Source of the DNA: Papilionanthe hookeriana x Papilionanthe teres
Lineage: Eukaryota > Streptophyta > Magnoliopsida > Asparagales > Orchidaceae
Assembly (NCBI GenBank): GCA_022702705.1
Contig: CM040428.1
Coordinates: forward strand, 52,981,198 to 53,045,197
Length of the DNA: 64,000 bases
Reading direction: 5' to 3'
Each line of letters begins with the position of its first letter. The stretch's first letter is position 1. The position numbers were made by a program, and so were the translations under genes. The notes beneath the pieces are model-generated. The model did not search any database. It was not told where the DNA came from and saw only the letters and a program-made list of their open reading frames with translations. Positions 11,395 through 24,800 of the stretch are shown piece by piece.

Positions 11395-14300
11395 TCATTA
11401 ACCTTAAGCATGTTTCACCTTAACCCAAATTTAACCTAAATATATTTGGATAAGGACTTCTCCATGCCAAACCAGCTGATCCTTTTGACTCCCCACAACA
11501 CCCAAAGCCACCTTGAAGGGTGAACCAAGCCCAAAATGGTGGGTTGACCCATTTGGACCCAAAATGAGCCTCACCCCATACCCTTTTTATTCAAACCCTT
11601 TACACATGGCCAACTGCAATTGACTGCACTAAACCCCAACCCTGACCCACCTGGACCTGAGGGTGACCCATGCCTGCCGGCCAGCCGCCTGGGTCGCCGA
11701 AAAACTCCATGGCCGAGACATGGGGAGGAGCCAAACTTTGGAATTCCACCTTGCTGAGCTGCCCCATGCCCAATGGCCACCATGGCTGTTCTGCCCTTGA
11801 CCTAAGCAGCCGATCCAAACCCTCGGCCATCCCGCGAGGCTCTCCGACCACCTCTATTTAAACACCACCCCTCTCGGTCATGAGAGGTGCCTGAAAAAAC
11901 CTTAAGGAAACTCGCCAAAATTGTTCCGGACTACTCCCCACACATAGAGCATTTGATCCCCACTGAATTCCAGCCCCAATTCCTCCAGTCGAGCTCAATT
12001 TCGAGCTCAAACTTTAGCCCAAAAACCAGGACACTTTGCAACATGGTGAGCTAATCCTCAAATTGACTGGTCCTACACCTTCACCTGGACCAAGAGGAGA
12101 AGTTCCCCATCGAAAGCCCCATCTCCAGAGCCACCGAGTTGCTCCAGCTCTCCAAGCTTTGTGATCGGCCGTGGTCGAAGTCATACCTAGGAAATTCACT
12201 GCGACCGGGAGACTTCATCCGGAGCTTCGTTGGGATCCAATCGAAGGTGACACAACCCTCGGATTGAAGCCACACTTCTCCGAGCAAAGGTATGAGCTAA
12301 TTCTTCATCCCGAGCTTCTGGAGATTCTCCATTTCAAATGCTTTAATTTCAATGAATGATCACCGTATAGATGTGTTCGTCTCTTCAAGACGAATCCATA
12401 GAGCATAAGAACACGAAAATCCGTTAAGTATTGAGTGAGATATTAGGGATTTAGTGTGGACGGCTCTCGGGTGAGGACGCTTGGGGACGATGAACGGATG
12501 CCGTTCATTTAATACACGCGCGGACGGACGGCCAGGATCGCGCCGGATGAGCAGACGGAACGATACAGGCGGGACCCGGGCTGCTGACTCAAGCGGCGGC
12601 GTCGAATGGGGGCGCGCCGCGTGGCCGTTCGGAGATGCCGAGGATGACGCAGCGCCGACTCGGATAAATAGAAAATTAGGGATTTTTTTATTTATTTAAT
12701 TCCCTGAACTTGGAAAATTCATAACTTTGTGTAGAAAAATTATAAAAATAAAGTAAAAATATCCTCTTGCTCAGTGAACAGAGGAGAATAATGTGGAAAA
12801 GAAATCATTTAATTTCATCAAGTATTTTATTTTTAATAATTTATTTACTGTCTGCATTATTTTAATTCTCCATGCATGTAGGAAATTCACCATGGCATGT
12901 GACCATAGGGCTTTTGAGCCTCGAACTTGGGAACATTCCCTAAATTTTCCGAAGTCAGAGGCCATCCCTATGAAAAGTTATTGATTTTTCAAATTCATGT
13001 TACTCTTTTGAGTATTTTAATTCCAATAATTAGCATGTTGTGAAATAAATTCTAGGAAAATTTGGTGATGTCTCTTATGACCAGAGGACCTTAGGAAAAA
13101 TAGCTTTTGAATTAATTCACTTGGAATAACCCTAATTGGCCTAAACACCCAAAATAACTCTCTAATTAATTAGAGCTAACCATACATCAAATTGACTTGA
13201 AATCAATTCTCCACTGACCTTTAGGATCGGAGGAACCCACCATAAAAATTTTAAGTCAATTGGACTTAGTTAGCTTCTACTAAATGGGTTGATTAAGCCC
13301 ATTTAGTCAATTTGAACTTTAACAATTCATAACTTTCAAAATACCTTTCAAAAATTCACCAAATTGGTTTTAGAGCCTCTCTGATATCAGGGGAATTTAA
13401 GAAAATTAAAATTTAATTTTCTAAAAAAGTTGATTTTTAATATTATTTTAATATTTTAATAATTAAAAAAAATAATAAAAATCATAAAAATAATAAAATT
13501 CACCAAAATGTCACATTTTGAATTTTAATCACTTAGGAATAAACCCCATATTTTTCTTAGGTCTATTTAATGAGATATTAAATTTTAAAGCCCTAGGGTA
13601 ATTTTAAAATTAAAAAAAATATATTTTCTAGTATTTCCACTAAAATAATTATAATAAATCAAAGAAAAATCAGAAAATTGCAAAAAATAATTCTCTGATT
13701 TCCTTGATATTAGAGAGATTTTTGAAAAATATAAATTTCATTTTTCAACCTTTATTTTATTTTTAAATTAATTAATATTCCAAAACTTAAAATAATTATA
13801 ATAAAAAGAATATAATTCAAAAAATCACTAAAATTAGTCCAAGTGGTCCTCAGTGTCATTATGAATGTCCCATAATTTTCTTAAGGACATAAACTTTCCT
13901 TGGTCATATTATTAAATTTTCCTTGAAATTCCTATTTTCCACTAAAAATAATTACATAAATAAATTAAATACAGAAAATTCATATTTTCTCCTCTCATGT
14001 CTTTATTGGCATATGAGTGAAGTCACATAAAAATTTTAAGTTCATTTGAGCTCAATTTAGTGAGTTATGAAATTATTAAGCTTGAAGGGCAAAATTGTAA
14101 TTAAAATTTTAACCCTTAATTAAAACTTTAGGTTTAATAAAATTAACAAGTAAAATATTTGATCTTAATCTGATTTGGATGATTGAAATTCAAATAATTA
14201 AAGGGTAGAAACCCATTAAATAATTTAAAATAATTAAAATAAACCTTAACTTAAATAATTGATTAAATTTGGAAGAATGATAAAATTGGAATTATTAAAA

Positions 14301-14470
14301 TAGGGATATTATTAGGAAGAGATTTATTCTTTAATCTAAAAAAATCCCTAAATTAATCATTTCAATAATATTTAATTCCTAATTAAAAGTGATAACTCAA
14401 ATTTAAATTTTAAAATGTTAAAGGATTAAATTAAAAAGTTAAATTATTAAACTCTTTTTAAATTTTCAAT
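11395..14470 (-). mobile_element. Inverted copy of LTR sub-blocks Z and Y
   Basis: Reverse complement of ~6400-9465 of arm A. It contains the matching TATA-like site (minus strand, 11852-11863), the CpG-rich patch (~12460-12660) and the AT-rich Y block through 14470. Read on the minus strand the order is Y, Z, then about 15 bases, then X. This looks like an LTR end joined to an LTR start, as after loss of the internal region or between tandem LTRs. No coding potential is supported. Confidence 0.8.
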
Positions 14471-14880
14471 TAAATTAAAATTAAAAAATTAAATTAAATT
14501 AAATTAAATTAAATTAAATTAAATAAATAAATTAGATTAAATTAAATTAAACTAAATTAAATTAAAAAAAATATTAAATTAAAAAAAATTAAATTAAATT
14601 AAATCAAACAAATTAAATCAAATTAAATTAAATCAAATAAATTAAATTAAATTAAATTAAATCAAACAAATTAAATCAAATTAAATTAAATCAAATAAAT
14701 TAAATTAAATTAAATTAAATTAAAATTAAATCAAATCAAATTAAATTAAAGGAAATTAAATTAAATTAAACTAAATTAATTTAACATCAAATCAAACTAA
14801 ATTGAATTAAATTAAATTAGATTAAAATTTAAAATTAAATTAAATTAAATTAAAGTTAAATGAAATTGAATTAAATAACA
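14471..14880. repeat. (AAATT)n low-complexity tract
   Basis: About 400 bases of AAATT pentamers with AAATC and AAACA variants. The corresponding link between X and Y in arm A (~6330-6400) is under 100 bases, so this tract has expanded at the arm-B edge. Confidence 0.9.
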
Positions 14881-16675
14881 TTACCTAAGACATAAAGAAA
14901 TTAAATATAAAGCAACTTGAACACTATTCCAAATTTAAACCTTTTAACTAAAGTTAAACTAAATCATAAACCATTCGAACACCAACTTGCCTCGAGAGCT
15001 TTAGTTATCTTAACTCCTAAACGAACGTTAAATGAAATGCTACTCCACTTATATGATATTCAAATGTCCTAGTTCACCGAGCAAGATAACAACAAAACTC
15101 AATTCCTGGACGATTAATTCATTTGTATAATTAAATTCCTTTCGGACTTAGAACGATTCTAGCAATATTGAAAAGATGTTTAAGATTCTTCTTAAGCACT
15201 TCCTCAATATGATAGGATATTTATAAGAACAATTGAACTTAATTGTTCTTCGATGAAGAAAATCGTCCTCAAACCAAAATACAAGAACCTAGACGTCATA
15301 GGAAATGGCTAACTATAGGATTAGGAATTTGCGTAAAGCCATAACCCTTCCCTTAGCTTTACTCAGGAACTCGCTTAAATATTCTAATTGTGTTTTAAGT
15401 GCAACTTGGGATGACGGGAAGACCCTCCAAGTACGCTTTTACTTTATCGCAATTTACCTTATCGCAATTTATTTAATCGCATCGCACTTACTTTTCTTGC
15501 ATGATAAACAACTATTGTATGAAAACCCACACCTTTAGGATAGTCCCTAAAACCGAAACCAAAACTAAATTAAAAGTCATTGCAAGATAAAATTCACCGC
15601 CACAACATTTCAAAATATAAAACAACTCAAAATTTAATCACAAACGAACACAAAACTACAATTACAACTAAATTAAAACGTCCTCGTTGGATGATCGGGA
15701 ATACCTCGGATGATGTAACCTACGTGTTGCTTAACGGGATTTCCCACGGTCTAAATGAAAGTGTGGAACTCATTTAGTTAAGTTTAGCAAATTCATCTAG
15801 ACTAAGTGAATCCGATAAAAATAACGATGCCAAAAGGATGGAACCGTGGGATCTTAACCGGTGTCGTTATAATCAACTTTAAGATTTGTTTTAATTAAAA
15901 CACAAAAACACTTGGAAATTAAGACTCCTCTAAACCAAAACACTTTTCTCATCTCCTGATTTATGACTTCTATAACTAAACATCTGCAACAACGAGGAGC
16001 TCGGAGCATGGTGGGCAGCACGGCCATCGTCATCAGTAAAACCTGAGTCTACTTCAGCAAAACTTTCCTAGAATTAAACAACAAAGCCATAGGACTTCGA
16101 GGTAGTTTGCACTAGTGCAACATAAATCCTCAACCTTCGTTAGGCATTTGCATTGTAAATTAAGCCCTAACCGGTCTTAGGATTCCGAGGTAGTCGTCTG
16201 ATACGACATAAACCCTCACATCTTCCAGGCCATTTGTATGATCATGTCATACGGATATAAGTCCTAATTAATTAAAACTGGCAAGACCAAAACATTAAAT
16301 AAATATTAGGACTTTCCTAAATCCAAGCCAAACAATATGATAGTCGGGAAATTACCGAAGTTCGCTTCGAATCTGTAATTTCTCCTACTTTTCTTCCTTT
16401 GAATTCCCAAAACAAAATGTTCCAAACTTGATCCATTCCCCGTCGAAATTCCAAAATTCAATCCTTTGAAAACTTAAACTCGAAATTCTTGAGAGCGTAA
16501 CTACCGATTATTATCGAGAGTTTTCTTAGGTGATTCCCGTCACTTAAGATTTAATTAACTATAGGGACTTGCCCTTATAGGAATTTTAAAGAACCTGTGT
16601 AATATAAACCTCGTTTAATGTTTTTCATATTAAGCTAGGAATTTGTCGGCACATAAAATTGGATCGCGTACCAAA
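14881..16675. other. Unassigned intergenic or repeat sequence
   Basis: Moderately AT-rich, no convincing gene. Short frames at 15305-15538 and 15580-15777 have no recognisable domain. Repeated GAGGTAGT and CATAAACCCTCA-type phrases around 16090-16230 suggest a decayed retroelement LTR or noncoding region, but I cannot name it. Confidence 0.35.
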
Positions 16676-16805
16676 CGGATGTCACAAATCTTTTAGTTTA
16701 TTTAATCGAGCCCCACTATCAAGCAGTGTGTCTATCCTTAGGGATAGATACACGGCTTAGTAGTGCGGTGCTCGTTTATATAAACTATTTGGGATGTGAG
16801 ATCAG
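16676..16805. repeat. Long imperfect foldback (hairpin)
   Basis: The left arm, about 16694-16737, and the right arm, 16742-16787, are near reverse complements around a 4-base loop (TTAG, 16738-16741). The inner 24 bases (CACTATCAAGC... against ...GCTTAGTAGTG) pair at 20 of 24. Weaker pairing (GATGTCACA against TGTGAGATC) extends it to ~130 bases overall. Candidate explanations are a small foldback MITE, a small-RNA precursor, or a structure within an LTR. Confidence 0.6.
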
Positions 16806-17093
16806 CTTGATTCCATATCTTAAAATTTTCAAATTTAAAATTATTTTCAAAATCAAATACTACTTTTCAAATTATATATATTTAAACTAAATTTAAAATC
16901 TTAAAATTCGCCGACAATTTCTGTTAGGCGACCCCCTTTTCAAAATAAAACACACAACCTAAAAATATGCCGACAATAAGATAATATTAACACACTCAAA
17001 AAAATTTCAGATATAATTTTGTATAAGCAATACAAGTTCTCCATTTAAAGCATTCATCTTGAAGTGCATCAAATAATTATAATTCCTATTTAG

Positions 17094-17094
17094 A

Positions 17095-17176
<82 letters not shown>
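17094..17176. repeat. (AT)n microsatellite
   Basis: About 80 bases of uninterrupted AT. Apparent Ile-Tyr repeat ORFs across it are artefacts. Similar tracts lie at ~21290-21345, 30805-30880, 37165-37198 and 50107-50170. Confidence 0.97.
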
Positions 17177-17181
<5 letters not shown>

Positions 17182-18352
17182 CATCCAAATATATTGAGAT
17201 TTTTTGCTAATAAAAAATAATAGATATTTTTTATATGACAAATAAATTTTAATAACTTTAACAATCGTCATTACATTTCTTTCCTTTTGTATTACAATAA
17301 ATTCATAACATTATTCATGGATCAAAATATTTTTAAAAATTACATAATGAGATGATATATTTATTTAAATATTATCATAGATATTATATTTTGTCAAAAT
17401 GTAAGATATTAATCAAATGTTGTAAAATTTTAGGATTTGTTGGGATCATTTTTTTATATATTTCTTTTAAATTTAAAAACATATTTGCTTAGTTTATTAT
17501 TTAAACTAATCATATCTTAGTGAAGTATGTTAAACATGTTGTACTTCAAATCAAAACATAAACAAAGCTAACTAAAAATAAAAGTGAACTCAAACGACCC
17601 CTTAATAACCCTTAGTTAGCTACACGCTGCATTCATCTCAAATCATGTTGACAAATTTTAATATTGATATTGATCAAACATCTACTAGAATGAACAAATT
17701 GAATTAAAATGTATTAAATTGAATGATACATTGTTACAAGAACATCTATATATATGCATATGTGCATGCTTACTTGCTGAGGCTATAATTTTAGGGGATG
17801 TTTAGTTTTGTTTGGCTCAGGAGGTACAAGTTTAGGTAAATTAAATTAATTATTAATCTATACTAAATCAATTATTTGGATTGATTTGAGTTGATGCTTC
17901 AACTGCATTTAATCTTAGGAATGTTTACACACACACATGCCTCCAAACTCACATGTATTTACAAACTTATATTTAATTTTGATTTTGGATTCATTATTAA
18001 TTTATATTTTTAATTAATTCATATTTACTTTCAATTTAAGTTTAAACTTTGCTCTAATCTCATTTTTTTATATATGAGAACCAAAAATTTATTTATTTTT
18101 TCATTTGTCAAAATTCACAGAGAGAGAGAGAGAGAGAGGAAATAGAGAAACCTGCATCCAATCATCAAATATTTATTTCTTCTTCAAACAAACATTTTAT
18201 TCTCCCATATTTTCATAAATAACCTCCCAAATTTAAGCAGATAACGCTGAGTAATACTGAACTCTCATAATTTTTCACACTGCATAACATAATTAAGTAA
18301 TTGTTGGGGCATCTCTTTGTAAAGTGCTGAGAAACCCAACCAAGTATCAGTC
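17177..18352. other. Downstream flank of HMA gene 1
   Basis: AT-rich, no gene seen. A (GA)n tract occurs at ~18119-18138. The 3' flank from ~18150 (ATCAAATATTTATTTCTTC) is shared with gene 3 at ~30300 and with both unit-2 copies. Confidence 0.6.
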
Positions 18353-19654
18353 TCATCTGTCACTGCTTCCTTTATCACTCATCTCAAGATGGCCACTGCT
18401 ACTACCGTTGTTTGAAACAACCACAACTTTACGTTTGATCATCTTCTCCAGATGCAACTGTAGTGTATTAGCGTTGACTCTCCCTTGAACGGTCACCAAT
18501 CCTGTTTTGCGATCAGCATATATCGCTTTTACCTCTGGGCATATATGCAATTATGAAAATATTAGGGATAAAGTTAGATGTCCTTAATTTGTAGATAAGT
18601 AAAAGCAATTTAGCTTTTCTAATTTAATTAACTAAAGTAAACTAATTACCTTTCATATCAATAAGAGTCTTCCTGACTTTCAAGATGCACTCGTTGCAAT
18701 CTATAGATGTCTTCAACACCACAATTGGATCCCCCAACTAGCATAATATCAATAATAGTAATAAAAATTATTAAACAAATTCAGTCTTCTCCATAATATA
18801 TTATTTTCTCAAGTACTTTATTGCAAATAATAGAAAAAATAATTATTGATTACACCTGCAATTCGCTCAACTCATGGGTGATGGCGAAAATGGCGGCTGG
18901 CTCCTTGGAGAGATCGGCGATCTTAACAATCTCAACCTCATGAAATTTTTTTATTACATGCTCCCGAAGCATGTCTGGGTCCAAAGTCCCTAAAACTGTC
19001 ACTGTATTGCTCTCTTGATAGACAGTCACTGTTAGCACTCCTAAAATCCAAATAATAATTATAATAAATTAAAAATAATATAGAAATTTAAAAATAATAA
19101 GCAATATATATATATATGATTAAGAATAAAGTAAGAAAATAAATTAATCCCAAATAGACTCCTGGTTTTCGTTCAATTTAAACATTTTTAGTTATAGTAA
19201 TATGCTACATATTCGAGCACTTCTTTGTGATCAATTTTAAGAGAAAAAAAATATTACTTTCGGATTCGACGCATACTACGTCTATAAAACGGCTATGATC
19301 CACCGGATGTAGCATTTTTTAATAATTTTATTTTTTAAATTTTCAAAAAGAAATTAATTTTCTTACAAACTCACAAAACATATAAAATAGTTTTTGAATG
19401 AGAATAATTAAATATATTATAACATATAAAATATATTATATTTATTTCAAATAAAAAATAAACAGAATAAAATAAAAAACAAAATCAAAACTCATCACAA
19501 ATGGTCATTTTTTTGTGCTTGATGTCATTTTAACAACTAATTAAATACCTTTAAATTTTTTAATATGTTTCTTTATCTTCCGACTGTCGTCTTCACTAAT
19601 ACAGTGTTTATTAAGCTTCAAAACGACGACTTGAGGCGACTTCACCTCTTCCAT
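18353..19654 (-). CDS. HMA gene 1 (unit 1): two-HMA-domain protein, 4 exons
   Basis: Exons on the minus strand: 19549-19654, 18856-19040, 18650-18737 and 18353-18534 (106+185+88+182 = 561 nt, 186 aa). All junctions are GT/AG and phases agree. Exons 1-2 encode a first HMA-like fold (start MEEVKSPQVVVLKLNK) with HCISEDD where a CxxC would be, so it probably does not bind metal. Exons 3-4 encode a second HMA domain with the metal-ligand motif CNEC (TSIDCNECILKVRK), then a hydrophilic tail ending SDKGSSDR. HMA domains bind Cu, Zn or Cd in chaperones and HIPP proteins; no C-terminal CaaX prenylation box is present, and no signal peptide or membrane segment. It is probably cytosolic or nuclear, and HIPP/ATX1-related. 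Function is inferred from the fold and motif only. Confidence 0.78.
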
Positions 19655-19710
19655 CTCTGATTTTTTTTTGCTCTGTGAGTTCTATATATTGAAGGAAGGG
19701 AGAAGATAAC

Positions 19711-19750
19711 ATATATATAGTGACACCAAGAGAGGTGGGCGGCCACGCGG
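19711..19750 (-). promoter_or_regulatory. Gene 1 TATA box and mutated G-box-like palindrome
   Basis: The TATA-like CTATATATAT (19711-19720) lies ~57 bases upstream of the gene-1 ATG. About 25 bases farther is GGCCACGCGGCTCACTGTGA. The homologous position in genes 1', 3 and 3' reads CCACGTGG, a palindromic G-box core (ACGTG, bound by bZIP/bHLH factors), so this copy has a T-to-C change in the core. Confidence 0.5.
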
Positions 19751-19829
19751 CTCACTGTGAATAGCAGTAGATTAAATGAGTGAGATTTACTTATTAATTT
19801 ACGTATTATGTGCATGCATGTCACGCAAT

Positions 19830-21284
19830 GATTACATGCATGCGTGTAGTAATTGGTAAGGCTTTAGTGGTATGCGTGTGTAATTTGTAATTTTTTCTTT
19901 AAGAAATTGGGGCATTTATATATAGACCACCCATTTTTATGTATTTACATATTTGACATTTGTATTTTTGTGTACATAAACATGGTTATATATCTAATAT
20001 ATAGGATTTTTTATTGGCACTCTAACAACGGAAACTAATACGCTGAACTTAACCCACTTGTCGGAGTGGACGGACTAAGCCCGCATGGCAAAGTGGTTGT
20101 ATTTCATCTTGTCTGTGGAGGTAACCTAGCCCACCTGAGGAGGGACAACTACTATAGATTATCATAATTACTAGCAAATTCGTAGGTCTATGTTTTTTTT
20201 ACAATTGTCACCTAACATCTGCATCACGGTCTTCTGGTCAATACACCATTACTTTCGGCTTAATGGTGTATTAAACTCAATATAAAATCTCTAAGACCTT
20301 CGCTCAAACCTCATATGCCTCTCTCTCTCGTGCCTCCTGTTCTATAAGAACAATGTCTTTAACAAGTTATATGTACTCAAGATATATACACGACTCTACC
20401 TCTTAAAATGATTCAATAACTTTATTTTTATATTTATATCACTAAAATTTTTCATATCATATGAAAAATATTATCATTTCAACTTTTAGATGTGAAATAC
20501 CTCGTAAAAATTGGAGTATACATTTTAAATATGAAAATACCTTGGAAATCAGTGGCACATATGTAAATCTCCTAAAGATTTTTTTGGCAGTTTTTATAAA
20601 ATCTTACATCGTGCTTTTCTAGCAATATTACACTTGTGATGGTCTAATAATGCTATTATTTTGATGAATAATATATGTTGTGTATAAATAAACACCATCT
20701 TTTTATAAAAAATTTATCATGATTTTTTAATAAATTATTTTCCTATAAATAATCGTAATAATTTTTAAATTAAAATAAATTTTAAATCATTTGTTTTAGG
20801 ATAAATATTATATATCATTCAGCTTACTTTTCATACCTTTCATTCATTCCGGATCAAATTTTAATAATTGAATTGAAAAACTTAGTAGTAAAAGAACGCT
20901 TAAGTAGAACCAATAATAGAAAGTAATGAAAGGAAATATAAGTACAAAAATATAGTAAATAATGAGAATATATTACAATAATAAATAACACATATATAAC
21001 ATTTCATCTCAAATCATATTAATTAATTTTAATATTCATCATGATCAAAGATATTTTTGCTTAAGCAATAATAGAAGTAATAAATGCCACGTATATATCT
21101 ATAATCAATATACACTAAATTATAAGAATAAATATTAGAATAATGAATGTACTATAGATTACTATAGATGATAATATTAACAAAAAATAAAAATAAAAAT
21201 AAAAATCAGATATATTTTTGTATAAGGATGTGTATAAAACATTAATCTTGAAGTGCATTAAATAATTTTAATTCTTACTTTGAC

Positions 21285-21347
<63 letters not shown>

Positions 21348-21824
21348 AAATATTTTGGCATTTTTTCCTAATTAAAAATATTAGATAAATTTTATATGAC
21401 ATAAAATAATTGTAATAACTTTAAAAATTATCATAATATTTTTTTTCCTTGCGTATTATAATAATGCCACAACAATGTTCAAATACCTTGATTTTTGCCT
21501 TATGTATTCCAATTCTGACATGTATATAACCAAATATCTTGATTTTTTATATTGTCCGTCCAATCCACATCCTATCCTAAGCATACAAATCGGTTTGCTA
21601 ATTTTCGAGTTGGGATGAGCTTTGATCTGACTATTGACATGGCATTCTATGGTTTCTTTAGATGAACTGTCATAACAAATTCGCTATCTTATAAATTTTA
21701 ACCTAGAAATAAGCATTTTGATCCTGGTTTGGGCTGCCTTGCCTAAGCACAGCGCTTGCTTCTTTAGAAAAAATGATATAAAAGAGCACTGTTCATCAAA
21801 GATCTCCACCCATGAACTTCCAGT
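19830..21824. other. Gene 1 - gene 2 intergenic region
   Basis: No gene. Holds an (AT)n tract (~21290-21345) and a segment at ~20990-21260 that recurs at ~35460-35700 and ~60040-60300, that is at unit borders. A ~1.03-kb stretch (20.70-21.77 kb) is missing from unit 2. Confidence 0.6.
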
Positions 21825-24800
21825 TTAACGAGAAGAAAAAATGATAAAAAACACAAAATATAAGACGACACAAATAAGTATAGCCTCTACTACACCCACA
21901 TTTGCAATGTCCCCTCCGCCGCCGCTACCGCCAGGACCGCTGTCGCCGCCACCGCCGCCACTGCCGCTGCTGCTGCCGCCGTCGACGAAACCGCCGCCGT
22001 AGCCGCCGCCGCCGCCGTAACCGTCGCCGCCGTAGCCGCAGCCACCGCCGTAGTCGCCGCCCCCATTGCCGCCGCAGCCGCCGCCACCGCCGTAGTCGCC
22101 GTAGCCGCCGCCGTCGCCACCACCACCATTGCCACTGCCTTCCTCCTTCTTATCCTTTTTCTTATATCCAGCCATCTTCTTATCAGCTCCAACAATCTTA
22201 GCCGAAACAATCTCAACGCTACATTTGAGCTTGTCCTTAAGTTTCGTCGGCAGTGAATTCACGTCCATTGTCCCTATAACAGTCACCAAATCCTTCCGGT
22301 CATCCACAGTTACTTGTTGCACCCCTGTAAATATGATTATGAAAACAAGAGGGATGATATTAGATAAGCTAAATTTGTTGGTTTGTTGGTAAGTAAGAGA
22401 TATTTTAAGGGTTTTTTTTATATTAAAAATTAAAAAAAATAATTTTTCTATTCACGTACAGTCTCCCTGCAAAGTTATGTTATAAATAGTAGGCATATTA
22501 ATTATAAGAAAAAAAATTAGATTGCTTAAGAACGTAAATCCCTTCAAAAAAACAAAAATCATAGCAGTCCTCTAAATATGTTATTAACAGTACGCATATT
22601 AACTATAATAAATATCTACAAAATTTACCAAATTACATAAAGTGAGTAAACTAACCACTCAAATAATAATAATAAAAAAAATTAAATTAGTTACCTTTAA
22701 TCTTAAAAATAGTCTTCTTGATCCTTTCACTGCAGCCATGGCAGTCTAGACCAATCTTCAGCACCACGATCGAAGCCACCAACTAACATGAAATCAATTA
22801 AAAATAATAATTTAATTTTTCATCAATTGCTAAATGTAATCGGTGTTATAATATCTTATTTTATCATCTACTTATTGCAAATAAAATAATTTATTTGGTT
22901 AGCAACCGACCTTTGGTTTCTTTTGGTCCTTCGAATCACCGACGATGACGGAGGAGATCTCAACCTTTTTATGTGTTTTAGCTTCCACATGATCAAGAAG
23001 CATCAATGGATCCACATTCCCTAAAACTTTCAATTGGTTGGAACCCTTATCGACCTCCACTCCCCACACCCCTAAATCCAAATGAAAAAAAAATTAAATA
23101 AATAAAAATTGAGTAGATTAGAATGCTAGAAAGCCATGGTCAGATTCAAACGATTAGGAATCCAATAATGAAAGCCAACTTAATAAGCAGTATTGAAAAG
23201 AACTTAATGACGGATAAAAGATGTTTTGGATTTGAGAAGAAAGCAGAAGGTGGAATCAATGAAATCAAATCATTAACTCACTTCTTGTTCTTCTCTAATT
23301 TTTCAATTAATGGAATAAAACCATAATCTATCAATTCCTCTTACAATAACCCGCCCTCAACAAATCCAGAAAATCAAAATAAAATATTTTGCTGGCTAGT
23401 CCTTAGGTTTGTTGTAGCTTTACTCAAGTTTTGCAAGTCAAATATATTATCCTCTGCTAATTGATACTAAAATCTTAATTTTTTAACTTCTATTTTATAC
23501 TTCTTTAATATATCAAAAACTTCACTTTTAGTTTTGATTAACTAAACATAGGAAAATTTTAAAATATCATCAATAAAGATAATAAAGCATCTTTTACCAC
23601 ATTCAGTTAAATTTTTATTTAAATCACAAAAAATCACTACAAATAAGTTCTAATAAATAATTTTATTTAATAGAAATAGATTTAAACGATTTTTAGTTTG
23701 ATTTGCTTGAGAAAAATTTCACACTCCATATCTTTATTTATGTCTTTTTTATTTTTTAAATTCATATGCATCATTTTTCTAATTACTTTATAATCTCTAG
23801 GTAAAATATTTTAAGTTCTTTGTATAGAATTGATGTATGATCTTAAAAATTTAAGCAATTTTTATTATTAGTAATGTTCAGAGGCTTAAAAAAACAAATT
23901 TTCACTCTAGTGCAAATATGCCAAAGTAATAGTCAGTGAGACATTCTGCACTGTTGCACTTCAAATTATTGTCGCCTTAACTGAAGTGAATATTGATTTT
24001 TGTTTGCATTTGAGGCATGATGGAAGTACTTGGCCTTGGCCGACAAATAACTAACACACCGCTCTGTACATATACTGGCTAATACCAAGTATTGTATTGT
24101 AGCTAACATTTTGTTTTCCAGTTCTCAATAACGGTTCTCAGAGTCAAAGATGGTATTTTTGTAGTCTCGAGCTTAAATTTTATTCCATGTTTTTTATTGG
24201 AATGTCATACAAAAATGATCATATTATTATATGTATGTGTGTTTTTTTATTCGTATCTATACCAGAGTTGTCCTAAATTTAATGAGACCTTCTACTTAGA
24301 GACATCTGTGTTTATAATCCTAAAAATACCATCTGCTATTTTGAAAGATGGTATTTTGCTATTTTGAAAATAGAGTTTTGTTTTGAGTATTTTAGATATT
24401 ATGTTTACTGTTTTGTACCCAAAAGAGTGTTGTAATATTTTACTTTTATAAGTGGTGTGTCTGGAGCTCATACATAAACAAGTAGTGAACCTCCTTGACC
24501 TCCATACCGCGCCTTTCATCTTCCACCTCGGTGTTTTCAGCCGAGACAGCAGATGACCAACGCCGAATCCGCTGTCCAACAGCAGATTTCATCTCATACC
24601 ACTTCCAAATGTAGTCGCCCTTCATTATATTCATTTCCTTGCAATTCCACAATCACCTCCCCGCTAAATCCCCTTCAAGAAGCCCTAGAACAGTGTCACT
24701 GTGCCACAGACCACGATGGAATTTATCATGGTCTGAATATGAAAAGATGCTAAGTATTAATAGGATTTGTTACATGGAAATTAAGATTATAAAAGCTTGA

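Noticed and set aside
14471..14880. CRISPR-like or satellite array
   Set aside because: Simple AAATT pentamer tract without spacers.
17007..17271. Ile-Tyr repeat proteins across AT runs (also 31156-31495)
   Set aside because: They are translations of (AT)n microsatellites, with no domain and no codon constraint.
20020..20160. Possible tRNA-like or SINE head
   Set aside because: No A-box/B-box pair could be placed convincingly.
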